DNA of 64,000 bases from JADLHS01 sp049840435 (GCA_049840435.1 JASGKY010000042.1:1-64000); one strand, 5' to 3'; shown: positions 1-10,249, counted from the stretch's first letter. Notes: generated by a model from the sequence alone, not told the origin. Translations and numbers: made by a program.

Positions 1-79
1 GATGTTTGTGTAGCCTACTGGTTCAGGTACGTATTGCTAAGGTTAATAGGGAAACACAATAATCCGAACAGCACCTTAT

Positions 80-286
80 GTGTTGCACACACTTCACGCC
101 AGCTTGTGGTGTCTGCTGACCACTTCAAGTTTTGGAGTGCATCTCAAAGCTGTCAATCTGGGCGGCGATACAGATACGACTGGCTGCGTCGCTGGTGGAC
201 TAGCCGGGGTACGTACCGGCCTGGAATCGATCCCACAGAAATGGATTCAAATCCTGGCGCAGCGCGAGGAGGTCGAGTCTCTCTGA
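80..286 (+). pseudogene. ADP-ribosylglycohydrolase C-terminal fragment (remnant 1)
   Basis: The reading frame gives the C-terminal core of a DraG/ADP-ribosylglycohydrolase: an aromatic helix (LHASLWCLLTT) followed by the metal-site signature GGDTDTTG and then GGLAGV. The family removes ADP-ribose from proteins using two Mg ions held by such Asp residues. The N-terminal two thirds, with the first metal-binding motif, are absent, and an upstream stop lies in the same frame. It is best read as the tail of a truncated gene; the missing part could lie to the left of the window only if another frameshift is invoked. A second remnant of the same family follows at once. Confidence 0.6.
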
Positions 287-316
287 TGGCTTTGCAGACC
301 TGACATCCTCCTTGAA

Positions 317-1242
317 TGAAACCCCTGGAGAACAGTGATCGGTTAAGCGAGGTGTTCGCTGGCGTGCTGGTCGGCACAGCGGTGGGCGACGCGCTTGGAC
401 TGCCGGCCGAAGTTCTCGCCGGAGCGCATCCGCAAACGCTGGAACGGCGAATGGCGCATGCGCTTCGTATTCGGACGCGGCATGTTCAGCGATGACACCG
501 AGCACACTTTGCTGGTTGCCCAAGCGTTGCTGACACAACCGTCCGATGCTGCCGCGTTCCAACGGGCACTCGCTTGGAAGTTGCGCGGGTGGTGGCTGGC
601 TTAGGGAGGTGTGGGTTGACAACGTGCAAACATGTTGAAGTTATGATCAGTTGCCACGTCAGCCGAGCTGCGGTGGCATCAGGCGGCAGTGGTCCAGGCC
701 ATGGTAGCGCGATGATCGACGCATGTTTTGCAGAAGACGAAAACGGCGGCGCGAATTCGTTTCCGCCTCTTCACGGCTGACTCATCGCGGTTGGCAAGCT
801 GAGGCGGCCGCCTGGCCGTGACGGAATGTGTGGCGCTCACAGTGCGATCGCCGCGACCGATGAGAATCAGAAAGTAGTGATGTGCTGCGTCACTCACCAC
901 AGAAACAGATTGGCAGTTTGTTATACGCACAAATCAAAAACCCATCTCGCCGAGCAGCGTTCGGTAGAGAAATGACTCGGGCGCTGGGTTTAACACGAGG
1001 TGTTTCCCGGTCTGAGCTGCACGTCGTGCCAGTGGCGATTTATGCCTGGCTCGGAGCATCCGGATGATTTTCGCCGTGCCATGATTTCAGCCTTGGAGTG
1101 CGGCGGCGACACCGACACGGTGGGGGCGATTCTGGTGCGCTCATGGGAGCGACCTGGCACTCAGGGATCCCACTGGATTGACGCGACCAGCACGGGAAAT
1201 GGTGACCTTCGGTTAGCGATTTGTAAAGCAAGTGGCAACTAA
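317..1242 (+). pseudogene. ADP-ribosylglycohydrolase, broken (remnant 2)
   Basis: Pieces of one DraG-like gene lie in different frames. Near 330-480 the sequence reads AGVLVGTAVGDALGLP, the family's N-terminal motif. After a frameshift near 470, FSDDTEHTLL supplies the metal-binding DDT segment and ends at a stop near 603. About 460 bases with no matching sequence follow. The C-terminal metal motif GGDTDTVGAI then appears at 1105-1140, and the next residues (ALMGATWHSGIPLD) are again in another frame. With at least two frameshifts and an internal gap the gene cannot be functional. Two tandem relics of one family suggest an old duplication or decayed accessory DNA. Confidence 0.6.
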
Positions 1243-1871
1243 TTTGGCTGCTAAGGCAACACGGTATCAATTTGGTAGGTCCAGTGCGATACTTCTGGCC
1301 GGGAGTAATTCTGCGGAATCTGTTTTTCCTCAGTGGTCGTGTTGCTGCACGGTTGCTCGCCGGCTCGCCCCGCCGTATTGACCCCGTTTGCAACGCATCG
1401 GTTAACGAGAGGGCCTGACGGCATGAGCGATGCGACTCAAACGATTGGGTGTGGGCGCAATTTGCTCCCAGCATTTGTTTTAGTCGGTTAGCTGATTCGC
1501 ATCATTGTAAAGAGAAGCTTCAGACAAGCGGGAATTGGCTTTGTGCCAGAAAAATTGCAGCCGGATACGTCCCATGCAGTTTTACCAAAACAAAAGCTTT
1601 CGCAAGCTGCACGCGGTTGCAAGGTTACGCAAACGACCGCAGAAAAGTTGTGGATTTGATTCCCATCACCCGCTCCAATACTTGCGACAAAAATATGGGA
1701 GAAAGGAGTTCCGAGCAGTGCAACCACTGTGTCTCCAATCTTGGGACGGGTTTTCACCACGGGCTAAGACGACCTCGAATCACACTTCAAAGCCCCGCTG
1801 GCCTGCACTTCAACAATCGTTGCGCATTCCAGCATTTTCTTTCCGCCGGCTCTGCCACACTGCGCGGCTCA
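1243..1871. other. No gene recognised
   Basis: About 630 bases between the ADP-ribosylglycohydrolase relics and the ABC-F gene. Open frames here encode no recognisable motif and look like chance. I see no RNA gene or clear terminator. Confidence 0.5.
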
Positions 1872-3888
1872 ATGTTGACGCTTTCGGGCATCAGTAAGGC
1901 ATACGGCGGACGGGCGTTGTTCTCCGACGTGACGTTGCAGTTGAATCGCGAGGACCGCGTGGGCTTGGTCGGGCCAAATGGGGCGGGGAAGTCCACGCTC
2001 TTTTCCATCATCCTTGGCGAGGGAGTGCCGGACGACGGCAAGATCATGATGGAGCGCAACTTGGACAGGTCGGCTATCTGCCGCAGGAAAGTTCTCCTGC
2101 CGGTGAGGAGACGGTGCTCGAGATTGCCACGGCGATTTCGCCGGAGTTCATGCGGTTGCGGCGCATCATCAAGGCGTGGGAGATGGATTATCCGGTGGAG
2201 GCGTTGCATCCGGAGGAAGTCCACGACGGACGTGCATGACGCGTCTCAACGAACTGAATGGCTACCAAATCGAGGCCAAGGCCAAGCAGATCCTCGCCGG
2301 CCTCAGCTTCCGGGAAAAAGATTTTGACCGCCCGGCGCGCGAGATGAGCGGTGGCTGGGTGATGCGGGCACATCTGGCCCGTTTGCTCACGCAGGAGCCG
2401 GACCTGTTGATGCTCGACGAACCGACGAACCATCTCGACCTCGAGGCATTGCTCTGGTTTCAGGAATATCTGCAGGGTTATCCCGGTGCGATCCTCGTCA
2501 TCTCCCACGACCGCGAATTTCTCAACTCGCTCATCAATCACACTGTCGAGATCCGCATGAGCAAGCTGCTCCGCTATCGTGGCAACTACGATTCCTATCT
2601 CGAACAGCGTGAAGCGAACGAAGCCCAACTGCTCGCCGCCTACAAAAATCAACAGCGCGAGATCGCGAGCTTGCAGGAGTTCGCGGACCGTTTCCGCGCC
2701 AAGGCATCCAAGGCATCGCAGGCGCAAAGCAAGCTGAAGCAGATCGAGCGCATGAAAAAAATTGAAGCGCCGACCAGCGACGACAAGAAAGTTAGCTTTT
2801 CCTTCCCGCAGCCGCAACGCAGCGGCCAGCGCGTCATCCGGCTCAAGAACATTCACTTTGCTTACCAAGTGGCAGCGACGTCCTCGTCGCCTTCCTCTGG
2901 TAGCCAGCCCGGCGCTGAGACATCGCCCCTGCACTGGGTATATCGCGGCATTGATTTTGAAGCTGAACGCGCGCAACGCATCGTGCTCGTCGGCCCGAAC
3001 GGCGCGGGGAAATCCACGTTGCTCAAGCTGCTGGCCGCGACCCTGACGCCCAGCCAAGGCGAACGCGAACTCGGCCACAACGTAAAGTCCGGTTACTTCT
3101 CGCAGTATCGCGTGGACCAGCTCGACCTGAGCCGCACCGTGATGGAAGAAGCCCTCGACACCCCAAGCAAAGTCACCGAGCAATTCGTCCGCACGCTCCT
3201 TGGTAGCTTTTTGTTCCGCGGCGATGACGTGTTCAAAAAGATCAGCGTCCTGAGCGGTGGGGAAAAGAGCCGTCTCGCGTTGGTGAAGCTGCTGCTCGAT
3301 CCGCCCAACCTGTTGCTGATGGACGAACCCACCACGCACCTCGACATGAACAGCATTGACGCGCTGCTCTATGCACTGGATCAGTTCGAGGGCACGCTCA
3401 TCTTCATCAGCCACGACGTGTATTTCATCCGCGCGCTGGCGAACAAGGTGGTTCACGTCAACGGCGGCGTACTGACGCATTACGCCGGCGATTACCAATA
3501 CTACCTCGATAAAACGAAATCATCGTCCGCCCGTGCTGCGTTGACTGCCGGAGCGAAAGCTGCCGAACCCGCCAAAGCTGTCGCACCGAAACCGGCGGTT
3601 GATCGGAAAGAACAAAAGCGCCTTGAAGCCGAAGCACGTCAGGCCCGTTCCAACAAATTGAAAGGCCAGCGCCAGATCGTGCACGACTTCGAGAAGCAGA
3701 TTCAAGGCTTGGAGAAACGTCAGGCCGACATCACGGAAGAACTGGAAAAGCCCGAAACCTATCAAGCGGGCGGACGAGCCTCCGCCCTGAACCGTGAGTT
3801 CAGCCAAAACGCCGCCGAGATCGAGGAACTCACCCCGCAATGGGAAGCCGCCGCGACGAAGCTGGCGGACATGGAAGCGGAAAGCTGA
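1872..3888 (+). pseudogene. ABC-F family ATPase (Uup/EttA type), two frameshifts near the N-terminus
   Basis: Soluble ABC-F proteins have two ATPase domains, no membrane part, and act on the ribosome. Domain 1 starts at the ATG at 1872 (MLTLSGISKAYGG) with Walker A GPNGAGKST. Near 2066 the frame shifts: the family-typical VGYLPQE lies in a second frame, and near 2235 the gene moves to a third frame that stays open to 3888. That frame carries signature MSGGW, Walker B LLMLDEPTNHLD, a charged linker, a second Walker A GPNGAGKST, signature LSGGEKSRLAL, a second DEPTTHLD, and a coiled coil in the last 110 residues. If the shifts are real the gene is dead or makes only an internal-start product lacking the first Walker A. 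If they are sequence errors it is an ordinary housekeeping ABC-F of about 670 residues. Confidence 0.75.
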
Positions 3889-3899
3889 GAGCCTTAGGC

Positions 3900-5129
3900 C
3901 TATGCTGCAACCCGGCAAGTGAGACGGAACTTGCCCGAAGCTTCCGGCAGCAAGGTGGGAACAGACTCCGCTACCACGGTCGCACCAAGCAGTGATTGCA
4001 CTTGGGAAACTGCTTCGGCTAAAGCTTCCACGTTCACGCTATTCGCCTCAGAAATATAGCGCAGACGAATTTCATTCGGGCCTTGCCGCAGTTGGTAGTG
4101 AACGATGCCCGCCACACCGGCGAAGCATTGATCCACCTGCCAGGTCGTCACGCGCGTTCCATCCGCCGCGGTGAGCGCATCGCGGATGCGACCATGGACG
4201 ATGTAGTCTGTGCCGTAGGAGCGTTCGTTGCGCTGGGCGTAGTCGCCGATGCGATAGCGGAGCAGCGGCATGTAATCATTGGAAAGCGTGGTCACCAGCA
4301 ACGTGCCGATGCCGGCGGCATCAGCGTCCGCAACCTCGAATAACGCAGTGTCGTAGCTGGGTTTCATTTCGCCGGCTTCGTTCTCCATCAGCAGATGCCC
4401 GGTTTCGGTTGAGCCGTAGAGATTGAACACCGGCACTCCGAAGACGCGTTGCAGGATGCGGCGATGCACGACGCTCACGAACTCGTAGCTACAAACCACG
4501 AAGCGCACCGACGGAAAGCGGATGCCCTTCCGCTCGCAGAACAATGCGAACCACACGCCATGCACGGGGTCAAGATCGAGAAATTGCGGCGCCCACGCGG
4601 CAACTTCGTCGGCCATACGCTGCAGTTCGGCATCGCTCAAAACGAACGGGATGCGGGCGAGATTGACAAAGAGCGTGTTGCCGAGAGTGCGTTGCGTTTG
4701 CGACATCCAGACGGTCGGACAGGTCAAACCGTTGCAGGCCGGCGGAGTCAACGTGGCGCGGCGGGCATTGGGATCTGCGTCGAGAACCCGGGCGACAAAC
4801 CGGTTCAGCCGCAGTGCGCGTGCTTCCTGCTCGTTCCACCAGCCGCGACCAAAGATCACCGGCAGCCGGTCTTCCGAAGTGCCGGAGGTGTGTTCCAGTT
4901 CGACAACCTGCGCGGCAAGCAACGCATCGAGGGACCGGGCGGGAGAAAGAAAATTTTGTGGAAAACCAGCACGCATCTCGCGCTTGGTGATGACGGGCAA
5001 TTCGCGCAGAGTCAGGTCGGCCCGAGCCAGCGACTCGCGATACAGCGGCACTTCGCGCCACCGGGGCAGCAGTTCCTCAAGTCGATCCGCTTGTGCGGTC
5101 TCGCGGATGATTTCTGTAGTCGCCAGCAT
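3900..5129 (-). CDS. PaaK-like adenylate-forming enzyme (AMP-dependent ligase)
   Basis: A 409-residue member of the phenylacetate-CoA-ligase-like branch of ANL enzymes, which adenylate a carboxylate with ATP and usually transfer it to a thiol. Visible motifs are the phosphate-binding loop TSGTSEDR (about 81-88), the adenine-binding NLYGSTETG (about 236-244) and LLRYRIGDYA (about 289-298), containing the conserved Asp that holds the AMP ribose. The C-terminal subdomain is short, as in PaaK relatives. The substrate is not evident. It converges with the ABC-F gene with an 11-base gap. A second, different PaaK-like enzyme is encoded at 30.2-31.5 kb; the two are clearly paralogous families rather than duplicates. 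Confidence 0.8.
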   Translation of the reverse strand: MLATTEIIRETAQADRLEELLPRWREVPLYRESLARADLTLRELPVITKREMRAGFPQNFLSPARSLDALLAAQVVELEHTSGTSEDRLPVIFGRGWWNEQEARALRLNRFVARVLDADPNARRATLTPPACNGLTCPTVWMSQTQRTLGNTLFVNLARIPFVLSDAELQRMADEVAAWAPQFLDLDPVHGVWFALFCERKGIRFPSVRFVVCSYEFVSVVHRRILQRVFGVPVFNLYGSTETGHLLMENEAGEMKPSYDTALFEVADADAAGIGTLLVTTLSNDYMPLLRYRIGDYAQRNERSYGTDYIVHGRIRDALTAADGTRVTTWQVDQCFAGVAGIVHYQLRQGPNEIRLRYISEANSVNVEALAEAVSQVQSLLGATVVAESVPTLLPEASGKFRLTCRVAA

Positions 5130-5170
5130 GGTCGCAATATAGCTGGGAACTGCAGGGTGCCAAATCCGTC

Positions 5171-5202
5171 AAAAAAATCAGCCGGACGTTTCCGTCCGGC
5201 TG
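5171..5202 (-). terminator. Intrinsic terminator after the DUF1080 gene
   Basis: On the minus strand a perfect 8-bp stem (GCCGGACG / CGTCCGGC) with a 4-base loop is followed by a run of seven T. It lies just downstream of the minus-strand DUF1080 gene and before the PaaK-like gene, so it probably ends the former transcript. Confidence 0.8.
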
Positions 5203-5232
5203 GGTAATCAAACCGATTCTACTATAAGTGAC

Positions 5233-5853
5233 TCACAGCCGCTTCACGCGGATATTTTTGTAGCGGACGACGCTCTTGGGGTCGTGGCCTTGGAGCGCGA
5301 ACGTGCCTTCACTGAGCTTGCGTTCAAAATCCTTCCCGGTTTGGGCACCGGCGGGCTCGATGTATTGGAGAACGATCTTGCCGTCCACTTTCACCGTAAC
5401 TTTGTTGCCTTCCACAATGATTTCCTGCGTCCACCATTTGTTATCCGTGGCGAGAGATTGCGCGACATTGACCAAGTCATAAAGGCTGCCGGTCTTCTTC
5501 CAGTCGCCCTGGGTATTGTTGACCTGACACTCGAAGCCGCCCTGCGGCCAGCCCTGCTTTTGGTATTTCGTGTGGAAATAGATTCCGCCGTTGGAAACCG
5601 GATCGGTCATCACGTCCACTTTGAGATGAAAGTTTTTGAACGGCTGCTCGTCGCCGACGTAGAAGAGATGGCAGCGATTGCCATTGGCCACGAATGCGCC
5701 GTCCTCAATACGGAAGGTGTTGGTGTTTTCTTCGGCCAGCTTCCAACCGGCGAAAGTTTTACCGTCCATGAGCGGTTTGAAGCCGGCTTCGTCGTCCGCG
5801 GCGCAGGCGGAAATGGCGACGAATCCCAAGGCAAAAAGAAGCGTATATTTCAT
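5233..5853 (-). CDS. Secreted DUF1080 (3-keto-disaccharide hydrolase-like) protein
   Basis: This 206-residue protein opens with a signal sequence ending ISAC, compatible with a lipobox, so it may be a lipoprotein. The rest fits the DUF1080 jelly-roll fold: GFKPLMDGKTFAGW near the N-terminus, GGIYFHTKY mid-protein, and the terminal ALQGHDPKSVVRYKNI. DUF1080 proteins are concanavalin-like domains abundant in PVC and Bacteroidota genomes; some hydrolyse 3-keto-glycosides outside the cytoplasm. A second DUF1080 gene sits at 34.2 kb in a carbohydrate-type cluster. This one stands alone, divergent from the PQQ-propeller gene, with about 110 bases of shared upstream DNA that must hold both promoters. 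Confidence 0.85.
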   Translation of the reverse strand: MKYTLLFALGFVAISACAADDEAGFKPLMDGKTFAGWKLAEENTNTFRIEDGAFVANGNRCHLFYVGDEQPFKNFHLKVDVMTDPVSNGGIYFHTKYQKQGWPQGGFECQVNNTQGDWKKTGSLYDLVNVAQSLATDNKWWTQEIIVEGNKVTVKVDGKIVLQYIEPAGAQTGKDFERKLSEGTFALQGHDPKSVVRYKNIRVKRL

Positions 5854-5963
5854 GGCGAAAAACTAGAGCGCTGTTTCGTCATCGCCAAGCAAAAGCTGTG
5901 ACAAGAACAGGATTTGTTTTGCAACTGAATACCAGAAAACCTTAAACGTCTATAACGGGTTAT

Positions 5964-7313
5964 ATGAAAAACTGCGCCCCCCTGCTCTGTGCTGTTTTCC
6001 TCACCGCCACCCTGACTTCATTGGCCAACTGGCCGACTTGGCGTGGCCCACTCGCCAACGGCGTCGCGCCTCAAGCCGATCCACCGCTCGAGTGGAGTGA
6101 GACCAAGAACGTGAAGTGGAAGGTGAAGCTTCCCGGCCAGGGCACAGCTACGCCGATTGTCTGGGGCGACAAAATTTTCATCCTCACAGCCATTGCCGCC
6201 GAGAAGCCAGCCGAACCGGCGCCGGCGGCAAATACCAGCGCCACCAACACTCCACCGGCAGACGGGCAACGCCGCCGCGGCGGCGGCTTCGAGCGTGGGG
6301 AGAAGCCGACCCAGATGCACGAGTTCATTGTCATGTGCCTCGACCGCAAGACCGGCAAAACGCTCTGGCAAAAGACGGCCAAGCAGGAAATTCCCCACGA
6401 AGGCCATCATCAAGACCACGGCTTCGCCTCGGCCTCACCCGTGACGGACGGCGAGGTGGTGCTGGCTTACTTCGGATCGCGCGGACTGCATTGTTACGAT
6501 CTGGACGGAAACCTGAAATGGTCGAAGGAATTTGGCCACATGATTACCCGCGCCGGTTTTGGCGAAGGCGCGTCTCCTGCTTTGCACGGCAACACAGTGA
6601 TCGTGAACTGGGACGACGAAACCGACAACGACTTCATCATCGCGTTGGACAAGCGGACCGGGAAGGAACTGTGGAAGAATCCCCGCAACGAACCCACCGG
6701 TTGGAGCACCCCGGTTATCATCGAACACGAAGGCAAAGCGCAGGTCATCATCAGCGCCTCGGGCCGAATTCGCAGCTACGATTTGACCACAGGCAAAGAG
6801 CTGTGGGCCTGTGGCGGCTTGGGATCGAATCCCATTCCCACGCCCGTCGCCAACAGTGACACAGTCTTTGTCATGAGCGGTCATCGCGAACCCAAAGTCA
6901 CCGCCATCGCTTTGGGGCGCACCGGCGATCTGACGGGCACAGACGCAGTCCGCTGGAGTCACAACAAAAGCACGCCCTACGTCCCATCACCAGTGTTGAT
7001 TGGCGACCGGCTCTATTTCATTTCCGGCAATACCGGCAAGCTTTCCTGCTTCGATGCCAAGACCGGACAACCGCATTTCGAATCAGAACAAGTGGAGGGG
7101 ATTTTTGGAACGTACGCCTCGCTCGTGACCGCCAAGGACCGGCTCTACTTGCTGGGCCGCGAAGGCAAATGCGTCGTGTTGAAATCAGGAACGAAAATCG
7201 AACCGCTTGCGACGAACAAATTGAATGACCGCACGGATGCTTCGATGGCGCTGGTCGGGAAGGAACTGTTTATCCGTGGCAAAGAAAATCTCTACTGCAT
7301 TGCGGCGAACTGA
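5964..7313 (+). CDS. Exported PQQ-type beta-propeller protein
   Basis: A 449-residue protein with an N-terminal signal peptide (cleavage near residue 21) followed by repeats of the quinoprotein propeller, recognisable by recurring DxxTGKxLW patterns such as DRKTGKTLW, DKRTGKELW and DLTTGKELW, and by NWPTWRGP at the mature N-terminus. PVC genomes have many such PQQ-like domain proteins; few have a proven cofactor or reaction, and some act as assembly scaffolds (BamB-like) instead. A low-complexity Pro/Ala/Arg-Gly insert lies near residues 75-100. Divergent from the DUF1080 gene. I infer a periplasmic location; no specific substrate can be given. Confidence 0.85.
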   Translation: MKNCAPLLCAVFLTATLTSLANWPTWRGPLANGVAPQADPPLEWSETKNVKWKVKLPGQGTATPIVWGDKIFILTAIAAEKPAEPAPAANTSATNTPPADGQRRRGGGFERGEKPTQMHEFIVMCLDRKTGKTLWQKTAKQEIPHEGHHQDHGFASASPVTDGEVVLAYFGSRGLHCYDLDGNLKWSKEFGHMITRAGFGEGASPALHGNTVIVNWDDETDNDFIIALDKRTGKELWKNPRNEPTGWSTPVIIEHEGKAQVIISASGRIRSYDLTTGKELWACGGLGSNPIPTPVANSDTVFVMSGHREPKVTAIALGRTGDLTGTDAVRWSHNKSTPYVPSPVLIGDRLYFISGNTGKLSCFDAKTGQPHFESEQVEGIFGTYASLVTAKDRLYLLGREGKCVVLKSGTKIEPLATNKLNDRTDASMALVGKELFIRGKENLYCIAAN

Positions 7314-8007
7314 TTCGCGTTGTGACTTAACCCATAAGTTAGGCCGCAATTAAGTCATAAATTGGCCGTCGTTCTCGGCAAGTTCATTCGAGCCGCTCTA
7401 TTTGCCCGAAATGAAGCAAGTTACATGTAAGACCGCGTCTTGGTGCCTTGATTCCATTTCTTCGCTCAGATTGGATTCCCCAACCGAAACCCCAAAATTA
7501 TCCATATCTTGGCCGCAATAACTCGGATTCTCGGCCATCATATGCGTTCAACTAGGATTCCCGGCCACATTATGGATTCAGCGTAGCTCGACACAACGGG
7601 TCCTGGCAGCCAAACCTCTGGCTCAACCGGCCTTGTTACTCGGACAATCACTTGTCTGGGCCATCCGAAGATTTATCTGCGTTGTTAATCGTAGCGCCAT
7701 CCCGCCGGGATGCGCGCCGGAAATACGACATCAACAGGCCAATCTCAGTAAGAAGCAGATCAGAATTCCTGCATTTCGATCAGCCAATCAGAGTGTTGTC
7801 CCCGAACTTAGCTGCTCCGCCTGCTTAGAGTTTAACATTGAGAGGTATGCGAGTTTGCCAACCAACCATCGTTCTTGTTTAACACGCTCAGTGGTGCCAG
7901 GCTTCTGAAGTTGATGACGCGCAGCCCGTACCCGCCCTCCCTTTGTTTCATTCGTCAGGAGCAGCTTCCGCCAGCGCCCACCATCTTATTGATCCTAAAT
8001 GTGCACG
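7314..8007. repeat. Gene-poor stretch with short dispersed repeats, possible mobile-element end
   Basis: About 690 bases without a convincing gene. A GGCC-centred motif recurs several times between 7340 and 7575, each time followed by an A/T-rich segment (for example GGCCGCAAT, GGCCGTCGT, GGCCATCAT, GGCCACATT). A segment near 7319-7345 (TGACTTAACCCATAAGTTAGGCC) reappears, inverted and imperfect, near 26905-26930. Multiple short terminal repeats of this kind occur at ends of IS21-like elements, but I see no transposase, so this is only a possible remnant. Confidence 0.3.
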
Positions 8008-8802
8008 TCAGCGTTTGTGCGCCAGCAGCGTCAGCATCGGCCACCACCAAACGATCTTACCGCCCTCATCCGCAAGTCTAAGGGAGGCTTTTACCTGAGT
8101 GGTTACAGTTCGCACTGCCTCAAGCACCGCGGCCCGATTTTCCTGTGACGTTGCGGCCGTCTCGAAATACCATTCCAGATCCGGTTGCTTGCGCGGGTGC
8201 AGTTCGGAACGAACGACGCTCAGGCCCGCTGCGCGCACAAGATCTTCCCAAGCGCGACGCGACAAGAAACGTCCGTGACTGGGGTCGCGCAACTTTTCCA
8301 CTCGATGCAGCCATGCTTCAGTTTCGGGATCGTCGTCTGGCACGCAGCCATCAATCACCATCAAATGGCCTCCAGGGCTGAGCACGCGGGCCGATTCCTG
8401 GACGAATTTTTCCGGAGAACTGAAATGATGCGGGGCCACCCGCACCGTGACCAAATCGAAAGAACGGTCAGCGAAAGGTATCTCTTCGGCCGGAAAAACG
8501 CGCGTCTCAATGTTGAAGCCGGCGTCCGCGCACAACTGCCGGGCGTTCTCCAACATCCGAACCGCGATATCGCCTGCCGTCACTTCCCACCCGTGACGCA
8601 CCAGCCAAAGGGCTGTGTGCCCGCCACCCGTAGCCACATCCAAAGCCTTTCCACCCTTGGTCACCGCGACATTACGCAATGCTTCCTCGACATCACGGGT
8701 GTCCGCCAGGATGTGCGACTTACCGTAGCAACCACTCTGCTGATTGAATTGGGCCGCCGAGGCCGATTGCACGGCATTAAGGGAATGACTCATCTCGCGC
8801 AT
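8008..8802 (-). CDS. Class I SAM-dependent methyltransferase (UbiE/COQ5-like)
   Basis: A 264-residue protein with the Rossmann SAM site: motif I ALDVATGGGH at about residues 57-66, an acidic motif II segment (WEVTAGDIA), and motif IV FDLVTVRVAPHH. An N-terminal GCYGKS segment before the SAM site is typical of small-molecule methyltransferases of this group. It may start at the ATG at 8802 or at the one three codons later. It is the last minus-strand gene of the RNA island, 25 bases after RtcB 1, so it may be co-transcribed. Whether its substrate is RNA or a small molecule cannot be read from the sequence. Confidence 0.75.
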   Translation of the reverse strand: MREMSHSLNAVQSASAAQFNQQSGCYGKSHILADTRDVEEALRNVAVTKGGKALDVATGGGHTALWLVRHGWEVTAGDIAVRMLENARQLCADAGFNIETRVFPAEEIPFADRSFDLVTVRVAPHHFSSPEKFVQESARVLSPGGHLMVIDGCVPDDDPETEAWLHRVEKLRDPSHGRFLSRRAWEDLVRAAGLSVVRSELHPRKQPDLEWYFETAATSQENRAAVLEAVRTVTTQVKASLRLADEGGKIVWWWPMLTLLAHKR

Positions 8803-8827
8803 ATAAGTTAAGTATCCTCGGTCCAGA

Positions 8828-10249
8828 TCAATCCTCCGGTCGCTCGCCGCCTGGCGCCATTTTTACAAGTTTGGGCATGAACTCACCAAGCACCGTGACC
8901 AAGTCTTTCTGCGCGGCCATCACGTCGCGGATGTTCTTGTAAGCCATTGGCACTTCATCCAAGCCCGCGCTGATCAACGTCACGCCTTGTTGCTTGAGGA
9001 AACGGTTCACGTCCTTCCAGTTGAACTTCTCGTTCGCGGCCTTGCGGCTCATCGCGCGCCCCGCGCCGTGTGAGGCTGAGTTCAACGACTCCGCGTTGCC
9101 CTTGCCACTTACGACAAATCCTGGCGCGGCCATCGAGCCGGGGATGATGCCGAGCACGCCCGCACCCGCCGGCGTCGCACCTTTGCGATGCACAATGACC
9201 TCGCATTCCACGCCGCCGATGACGTGACGTTCCTTCCACGCGAAGTTGTGGTGGTTCTCCAAATCGAGCAACACCTGCACGCCAAGATTCTCGGCGACAT
9301 GACGATGGATGCACGAATGGTTGGCCGCCGCGTATCGGCCCATCAACTCCATCGCGTTCCAATATTCCTGGCCTTCCTGCGAATCGAGCGACAGCCACGC
9401 GAGCCGTTTCAACTCGCTGGGCAGATCCGGGAACTGATTGAACGCGATCTTACTGTAATGATCACACACCGCCGCGCCCGTGCCGCGACTACCACTGTGC
9501 GACAGCAAAGCCACGTACGTTCCCGCCGGCAGTTCGTTTGATTGGCCCGCCGATACTATCGGCCCGTGTGCAGTAAACAGGCCGAACTCCACGAAATGAT
9601 TTCCACTCCCGCTCGTGCCGAGTTGCGACCACGCCTTGCCCTTATTCTGCTTCGTGATCGGACTGACTGACCAATCCATATCCATTACATCATGCTCGCG
9701 GCGGGTTTTGAAATTTGCTCCCACGCCGAAGCGCGTCTCCGCCTCGATGGCGCGCGTGAGCCGGTCCTGTTTGTGTTCGAGGTCGCGCAACGGAATGTCC
9801 AGCACCGTCATCTTCATGCGGCACGCGATGTCCACGCCCACGGCGTAAGGAATCACCGCGTTCTCCGTGGCCAGCACGCCGCCGATGGGCAGACCGTAAC
9901 CCACGTGCGCATCTGGCATCAACGCGCCCGCCACCGCCACCGGCAACAAACACGCCTTCTCCATCTGCATCACCGCCTCATGATCCAGCCCGTCGCCCCA
10001 TTGATGATACTTCACCGGCTCGGCGCGCGGTGGTGGCGGCGCAATGAGCAATGCCTTCGCAAAATCCTTGCGCAAGTCATCCGCCAGAAATGCCGACGGG
10101 TTCGCCACAATTGCCGCAACTTCCTCGTGCAACCGCGCCTTGTCGCCACCGCCGAGGATGAACTTGGCCACAAAATCCGTCGCCCGCCGCGTGGCTTCAC
10201 CCAGCGGCACGCCGAGACGGAGAAAATCTTTGGTGTTCATTTCAAACAA
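8828..10249 (-). CDS. rtcB: RtcB-family RNA ligase 1
   Basis: RtcB joins RNA 2',3'-cyclic phosphate or 3'-phosphate ends to 5'-OH ends using GTP and Mn. The 473-residue protein has the complete active site: Mn ligands in GVDIACR (Asp140, Cys143), GNHFVEF (216-222), HSGSRGTG (251-258), ENHHNF (331-336), the nucleotide loop HRKGATPAG (354-362), and SHGAGR (393-398), whose His is the guanylylated residue. The N-terminal region is longer than in E. coli RtcB. The start may be the ATG at 10249, overlapping the HD-Pnk stop, or the ATG at 10240 just after it; either arrangement means tight coupling. It resembles RtcB 2 at 12.9-14.5 kb only in the core motifs, so the pair are diverged paralogues. No Archease or RtcA gene is visible nearby. 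Confidence 0.93.
   Translation of the reverse strand: MFEMNTKDFLRLGVPLGEATRRATDFVAKFILGGGDKARLHEEVAAIVANPSAFLADDLRKDFAKALLIAPPPPRAEPVKYHQWGDGLDHEAVMQMEKACLLPVAVAGALMPDAHVGYGLPIGGVLATENAVIPYAVGVDIACRMKMTVLDIPLRDLEHKQDRLTRAIEAETRFGVGANFKTRREHDVMDMDWSVSPITKQNKGKAWSQLGTSGSGNHFVEFGLFTAHGPIVSAGQSNELPAGTYVALLSHSGSRGTGAAVCDHYSKIAFNQFPDLPSELKRLAWLSLDSQEGQEYWNAMELMGRYAAANHSCIHRHVAENLGVQVLLDLENHHNFAWKERHVIGGVECEVIVHRKGATPAGAGVLGIIPGSMAAPGFVVSGKGNAESLNSASHGAGRAMSRKAANEKFNWKDVNRFLKQQGVTLISAGLDEVPMAYKNIRDVMAAQKDLVTVLGEFMPKLVKMAPGGERPED

Noticed and set aside
2188..3498. Long minus-strand open frame opposite the ABC-F gene
   Set aside because: Antisense shadow of a GC-rich gene; no motif.
7633..7908. 91-codon plus-strand frame in the gene-poor stretch
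   Set aside because: No motif, low-complexity composition and no ribosome-binding site.
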